Shown here: in pieces, positions 61,601 to 64,000 of the stretch
Numbering within the stretch: position 1 is the stretch's first letter
Layout of the letters: every line of letters starts with the position of its first letter
Source of the DNA: Roseomonas fluvialis
Lineage (GTDB): Bacteria; Pseudomonadota; Alphaproteobacteria; Acetobacterales; Acetobacteraceae
Direction: 5' to 3'
DNA: 64,000 nucleotides
Assembly: GCF_022846615.1 (NCBI RefSeq)
Contig: NZ_AP025637.1
Span: 2,629,001-2,693,000 of the forward strand
Made by a program: the position numbers and the translations under genes
Notes under the pieces: generated by a model
Told to the model about the DNA's origin: nothing
Database searches by the model: none
Seen by the model: only the letters and a program-made list of their open reading frames with translations

Positions 61601-62004
61601 GGCACCTCGGCCAGCAGCGCCTCGAGCAGCGGGCCCGAGGGGTCGATCCGGCGGAATGGCGCCAGTTCCTGTTCCAAACCGGGATCATAGGCGAAGGGCC
61701 AGGTCTCGGCCTCGGGCTCCAGGAAGAAGTCGAAGGGGTTGATCGTCGCCATGTCGGCAACGAGGTCCACGGTCACGTCGAAATGCGTCACGCGCTCGGG
61801 GAACACCACGCGGGCCAGGAAATTCCCCTGCGGGTCCTGCTGCCAGTTCAGGAAATGCGGCTGCGGTTCGACCTTGAGAGCATAGGCCAGCACCGGCGTG
61901 CGGCTGTGCGGCGCCGGTCGCAGCCGAATGGTCTGCGGCCCCAGGCTGGCAGGCCGGGCATAGCGGTAAGTGGTGCGGTGCGTCAGCGCGACATGAATGG
62001 ACAT
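58630..62004 (-). CDS. Transglutaminase-DUF2126 fusion protein
   Basis: 1124 residues. Residues 1-280 are a transglutaminase-like domain with C180 (KGSCRDSAWLL), H229 (DLHAWAEVYL) and D245 (GLDATSGL). The remainder (about 300-1124) is DUF2126, with VGGRTTALYEEARQVGLAAEKF-like, GNHVVMGGASVAESPFLRRPDL and FIGPTSQHPRIDEARMDAIHEL segments. The chain heads the trio with the ATP-grasp/alpha-E fusion and the smaller transglutaminase; DUF2126 resembles glutamine-synthetase-like amidoligases in proposed classifications. No signal peptide. The ATG at 62004 was chosen because the conserved beta domain begins there. Confidence 0.9.
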   Translation of the reverse strand: MSIHVALTHRTTYRYARPASLGPQTIRLRPAPHSRTPVLAYALKVEPQPHFLNWQQDPQGNFLARVVFPERVTHFDVTVDLVADMATINPFDFFLEPEAETWPFAYDPGLEQELAPFRRIDPSGPLLEALLAEVPREEQRTVDKLVALNQLVQSRIAYVVRMEPGVWSPDTTLRQGKGSCRDSAWLLVQLLRRLGFAARFVSGYLIQLVADQKPIEGPEGPTADFTDLHAWAEVYLPGAGWIGLDATSGLMTGEGHIPLAATPEPQSAAPISGGLEKVETEFGFEMSVRRIRETPRVTKPYTPDQWEAIRTAGECVDRKLRSLGLRMTMGGEPTFVAASDRDAAEWNTDALGPTKRAYAGRLLRRLVALWSPGAALTTNMGKHYPGEQLPRWALYSHWRADGEPVWSDPALLASDDDRDDATATDAGRFARLLAERLQVDPDLVQGAHEDIHYYLWREQRLPANVVVEDSKLGDELERERLARIYTQGLSAEVGSVLPIRRVMQDGVRRWQSGRWFLRGEHLFLVPGDSPIGLRLPLASLPWISPEDAARTRDFEADPFAWRDDLPPHAALAAQRALRAQQLPESLAQRALRAPLAGEGTSAGIEDFRPQPQPIPVVGESDPNVVRTALAVEAREGKLHVFFPPLFAAEDWLDMVTAVESTAAEMGRKVVLEGYLPPSDPRLLHFSVTPDPGVIEVNIHPANSWEEVVGRTTALYEEARQVGLAAEKFMTDGRHVGTGGGNHVVMGGASVAESPFLRRPDLLKSLVGFWHNHPSLSYLFSGLFIGPTSQHPRIDEARMDAIHELEIAFSKVHAWQEVPPWMTDRLFRNLLADMTGNTHRTEFCIDKMYDPATSSGRRGLVEFRGFEMPPHAEMSAVQMLLMRAAVAAFWERPYERRLVRWGTRLNDQFMLPHYCGADFQDAIDELRNMGAPIDPDWFAPHMSFRFPVIGETTVRDVGLELRHALEPWHVLAEEQVTGGTARYVDSSAERVQARVTNWVPDRQALAVNGVAVPLRATERAGEYVAGIRFKAWNPPSSLHPTIRPQTPLVLDVFDRWNGRSLGGMTYHVAHPGGRSYDRYPVNANEAEARRRARVQAFGHTAGRMAPPEPPAGLELPFTLDLRRHG

Positions 62005-62162
62005 GACTTGGCCTGGATGGTTGGGGCGGTTTCCCACGGATGCGAAGGCCGATGCAATCGCCGGTCCAACGGCACGTACCCGCGGCGCGTCTTGCGCCAC
62101 GTCAAGGCGGCCAGCCCCGGAGGCCGATACCCAGGGGACAACGTCCGGGAGCCCGTCGCACC

Positions 62163-63464
62163 GTGCCCGCCAGCCTGCTGATCACCGCCTATGCCATCCT
62201 GGTGGGCCTGCCGGTGGCACTCGGCTGGGCGCTGGTCGGGCCTGCCCGGGCCTGGCCGGACGAACTCTCCTCCGCGCTCGCCCTCGCCGGCTTTGCCGCG
62301 CTGCTGCTGGAATTCCTGCTCTCCGGGCGGTTCCGCGCGGTCAGCGGAGGCATTGGCATCGACCGCACCATGCGCTGGCACCAGATGTTCGCCCGGGTGC
62401 TGACACTCGCCCTGCTGGTCCACCCCTTCCTGTACACAACGCCGACCGGTGCGCAGTTCCTGCGCCCCGAGGACGCGACCCACGCCGGTGTCCTGGGGCT
62501 CGACTCGCACAGCCTCGCGACCGGGGCCATCGCCTGGCTGCTGCTGGGCGTGCTGACCGTGACGGCCATCGGGCGCGATGCCCTGCCCTGGCGCTACGAG
62601 ACCTGGCGCCTGATGCACGGCCTCGGCGCCGCTCTGGTGGCCTTGCTTGGCATGCGGCACACGCTCTGGGCCGGCCGCTACAGCCTGCATCCCGTACTGA
62701 CCGCCTATTGGGCCGTGCTGTTCGCCGCTGCCATGCTGAGCCTGGTCGCGGTCTACCTGGTTCGCCCGATCCGCCTGGCGCGCCGCCCCTGGCGGGTTGC
62801 GTCGGTCATCCCGGCGGCCGAGCGGACCTGGGAGGTCACGCTGGAACCGGCCGGCCACAGCGGCCTGCGCTTCCGCCCCGGCCAGTTTGCCTGGCTGCGG
62901 CTCGACCGTCCGGCCTGGTCGATGCGCGAACACCCCTTCTCCATCGCCTCAGCCCCCGCGCCGGATGGGCGGCTGACCTTCCTGGTGAAGGAGGCCGGCG
63001 ACTTCACCGCCACGATCGGCACGCTGCGCCCGGGCGCGCGCGCCTTCGTCGAGGGACCGCACGGCCACCTGGTGGTGGACGACCGCGATGCCCCCGGCCT
63101 GTGCCTCATTGCCGGAGGCGTCGGCATCGCGCCGCTGCTGTCGATCCTGCGCGCCAAGCCGGCCTGCCCGGTGCTGCTGGTCTACGGCAACCGCCATGCC
63201 GGGCAGATCGTGGCGCAGGATGAACTCGCCGCCGCCAGGGCCGAGGTCGTGCAGGTGCTGCAGGAGCCCCCACCGGGCTGGACCGGCGAGACCGGGATGG
63301 TGACGCGCGACCTTGTGCGGCGCCGCTGCTCCGGCGCGGCGCGGGACGGATGGCTGTTCGTCCTGTGCGGCCCGCCGCCGATGATGCGCGAGGTCCGCAC
63401 CGGCCTCGCTTCGCTCGGCGTGCCGGCGGCCCGCATCCTAGAGGAACGCTTCGTCTACGATTGA
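62163..63464 (+). CDS. Ferric reductase-like transmembrane flavocytochrome (FRE/NOX type)
   Basis: 433 residues, GTG start. The membrane part (about 1-210) has two helices each with a bis-haem H-x13-H pair, WHQMFARVLTLALLVH and LMHGLGAALVALLGMRH, as in ferric reductases and NADPH oxidases. The cytosolic part has FAD-binding EHPFSIASAP and NAD-binding CLIAGGVGIAPLLSIL with FVLCGPPPMMREV near the C-terminus. It moves electrons from NAD(P)H through FAD and two haems across the inner membrane. The acceptor (iron, oxygen or a periplasmic protein) is unknown. It is divergent from the DUF2126 gene. Confidence 0.88.
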   Translation: MPASLLITAYAILVGLPVALGWALVGPARAWPDELSSALALAGFAALLLEFLLSGRFRAVSGGIGIDRTMRWHQMFARVLTLALLVHPFLYTTPTGAQFLRPEDATHAGVLGLDSHSLATGAIAWLLLGVLTVTAIGRDALPWRYETWRLMHGLGAALVALLGMRHTLWAGRYSLHPVLTAYWAVLFAAAMLSLVAVYLVRPIRLARRPWRVASVIPAAERTWEVTLEPAGHSGLRFRPGQFAWLRLDRPAWSMREHPFSIASAPAPDGRLTFLVKEAGDFTATIGTLRPGARAFVEGPHGHLVVDDRDAPGLCLIAGGVGIAPLLSILRAKPACPVLLVYGNRHAGQIVAQDELAAARAEVVQVLQEPPPGWTGETGMVTRDLVRRRCSGAARDGWLFVLCGPPPMMREVRTGLASLGVPAARILEERFVYD

Positions 63465-63518
63465 GCCTCCGCCCCGCCGGGCCTAGGCTACGCCCCGACG
63501 GGAAAGGAAACGCAGGCC

Positions 63519-64000
63519 ATGGCCGATCTGGTGATCCGCGGCGGTACAGTGGTGGACGGCACCGGCGCCGAACCCATCGAGGCCGATGTCGCGATCGAGG
63601 GCGGCCGCATCACGCAGGTCGGCCGCGTGACCGAACGCGGGCGCGAGGAGATCGACGCGCGCGGCCACATCGTCACCCCCGGCTTCGTCGACATCCATAC
63701 CCATTACGACGGCCAGGCCGTGTGGGACTCCCACCTGGCCCCGTCCGCCTGGCACGGCGTGACCACCGCGGTGATGGGCAATTGCGGCGTCGGCTTCGCG
63801 CCCTGCCGCGCGGCCGACCGCGACAAGCTGATCGAACTCATGGAAGGCGTCGAGGACATCCCCGGCCCGATCCTGCACGAGGGCCTCGACTGGCGGTGGG
63901 AGACCTTCCCCGAATACCTCGACGCGCTGGAGGCGAAGCCGCGCGACATCGACATCTGCGCCCTGCTGCCGCACGGCGCGCTGCGCGTGCACGTCATGGG
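63519..64000 (+). CDS. N-acyl-D-amino-acid deacylase family amidohydrolase, partial
   Basis: 160 N-terminal residues; the gene runs off the right edge. The N-terminal strand segment [19 protein letters not shown], the metal pair in [18 protein letters not shown] and the [18 protein letters not shown] block with the bridging-ligand cysteine are diagnostic of D-aminoacylase/DAN-like amidohydrolases. It should deacylate N-acyl-D-amino acids or a related N-acyl compound with zinc. GGAAAGGA precedes the ATG. Codon use is as in neighbours. Confidence 0.88.
   Translation, partial: MADLVIRGGTVVDGTGAEPIEADVAIEGGRITQVGRVTERGREEIDARGHIVTPGFVDIHTHYDGQAVWDSHLAPSAWHGVTTAVMGNCGVGFAPCRAADRDKLIELMEGVEDIPGPILHEGLDWRWETFPEYLDALEAKPRDIDICALLPHGALRVHVM

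Noticed and set aside
1..64000. tRNA, rRNA, CRISPR array, insertion sequence, integrase or prophage
   Set aside because: No conserved RNA signatures, regularly spaced repeats, transposase or integrase motifs were recognised. A tRNA scan and repeat finder would be decisive, but none could be run.

Overview
The window is a very GC-rich bacterial chromosome segment. Dense short operons with ATGA/GTGA overlaps, many GTG starts, an orphan Bug/TctC periplasmic receptor, several solute ABC systems and a fused SecDF suggest an alphaproteobacterium, most likely a Roseomonas-like member of the Acetobacteraceae. That placement is inferred from gene content. I see no rRNA, tRNA, CRISPR array, transposase or prophage. 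The window opens inside an msrP gene and closes inside a D-aminoacylase-type amidohydrolase gene.

Layout. 1-6.8 kb, minus strand: Tat-exported MsrP (partial), a GT39 glycosyltransferase coupled to a GT2-GtrA fusion, an EAL phosphodiesterase, an NTF2-like protein and an orphan TctC. 7.0-15 kb: a two-domain NIPSNAP protein, then a plus-strand operon fabI, two CoA-transferase subunits, MaoC-Pta fusion, ackA and a PhaC-like DUF3141 protein. This group links acyl/acetyl-CoA, acetyl phosphate and acetate, and possibly polyhydroxyalkanoate. 15.0-18.2 kb: a compact tricistron of a class-I-PDE-like HD hydrolase, a membrane class III nucleotide cyclase and a patatin lipase. 18.2-24.1 kb, minus: a ferredoxin-fused GltD-like oxidoreductase, a two-subunit 2-oxoacid:ferredoxin oxidoreductase and a PLP decarboxylase, followed by a 3-hydroxyacyl-CoA dehydrogenase.

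25.2-32.1 kb is a nitrogen locus. The urea transporter operon urtABCDE has a good sigma-54 promoter match. Divergent from it lie the decayed remains of ureF and ureG, unreported by simple ORF calling because GC-rich DNA keeps frames open. 32.1-43.7 kb: a zinc alcohol dehydrogenase with a DUF1028 protein, a peptide-type binding protein with an unknown partner, an SDR with two ketopantoate-reductase paralogues, a small caspase-fold-like protein, a Gfo/Idh/MocA dehydrogenase and SecDF.

43.7-55.1 kb is one long minus-strand catabolic operon. It holds a class II aldolase-like protein, two amidohydrolases, a complete Opp/Dpp-type ABC importer, a 3-hydroxyisobutyrate-dehydrogenase-like enzyme and an iron alcohol dehydrogenase. 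55.3-62.0 kb is an overlapping trio: transglutaminase-DUF2126, circularly permuted ATP-grasp fused to alpha-E, and a second transglutaminase. A ferric-reductase-like flavocytochrome and the start of the D-aminoacylase gene follow.

The most interesting items are the PDE-cyclase-patatin tricistron, the ureFG relics facing the sigma-54-driven urt operon, the stand-alone caspase-like protein and the two multi-enzyme operons of unknown substrate.
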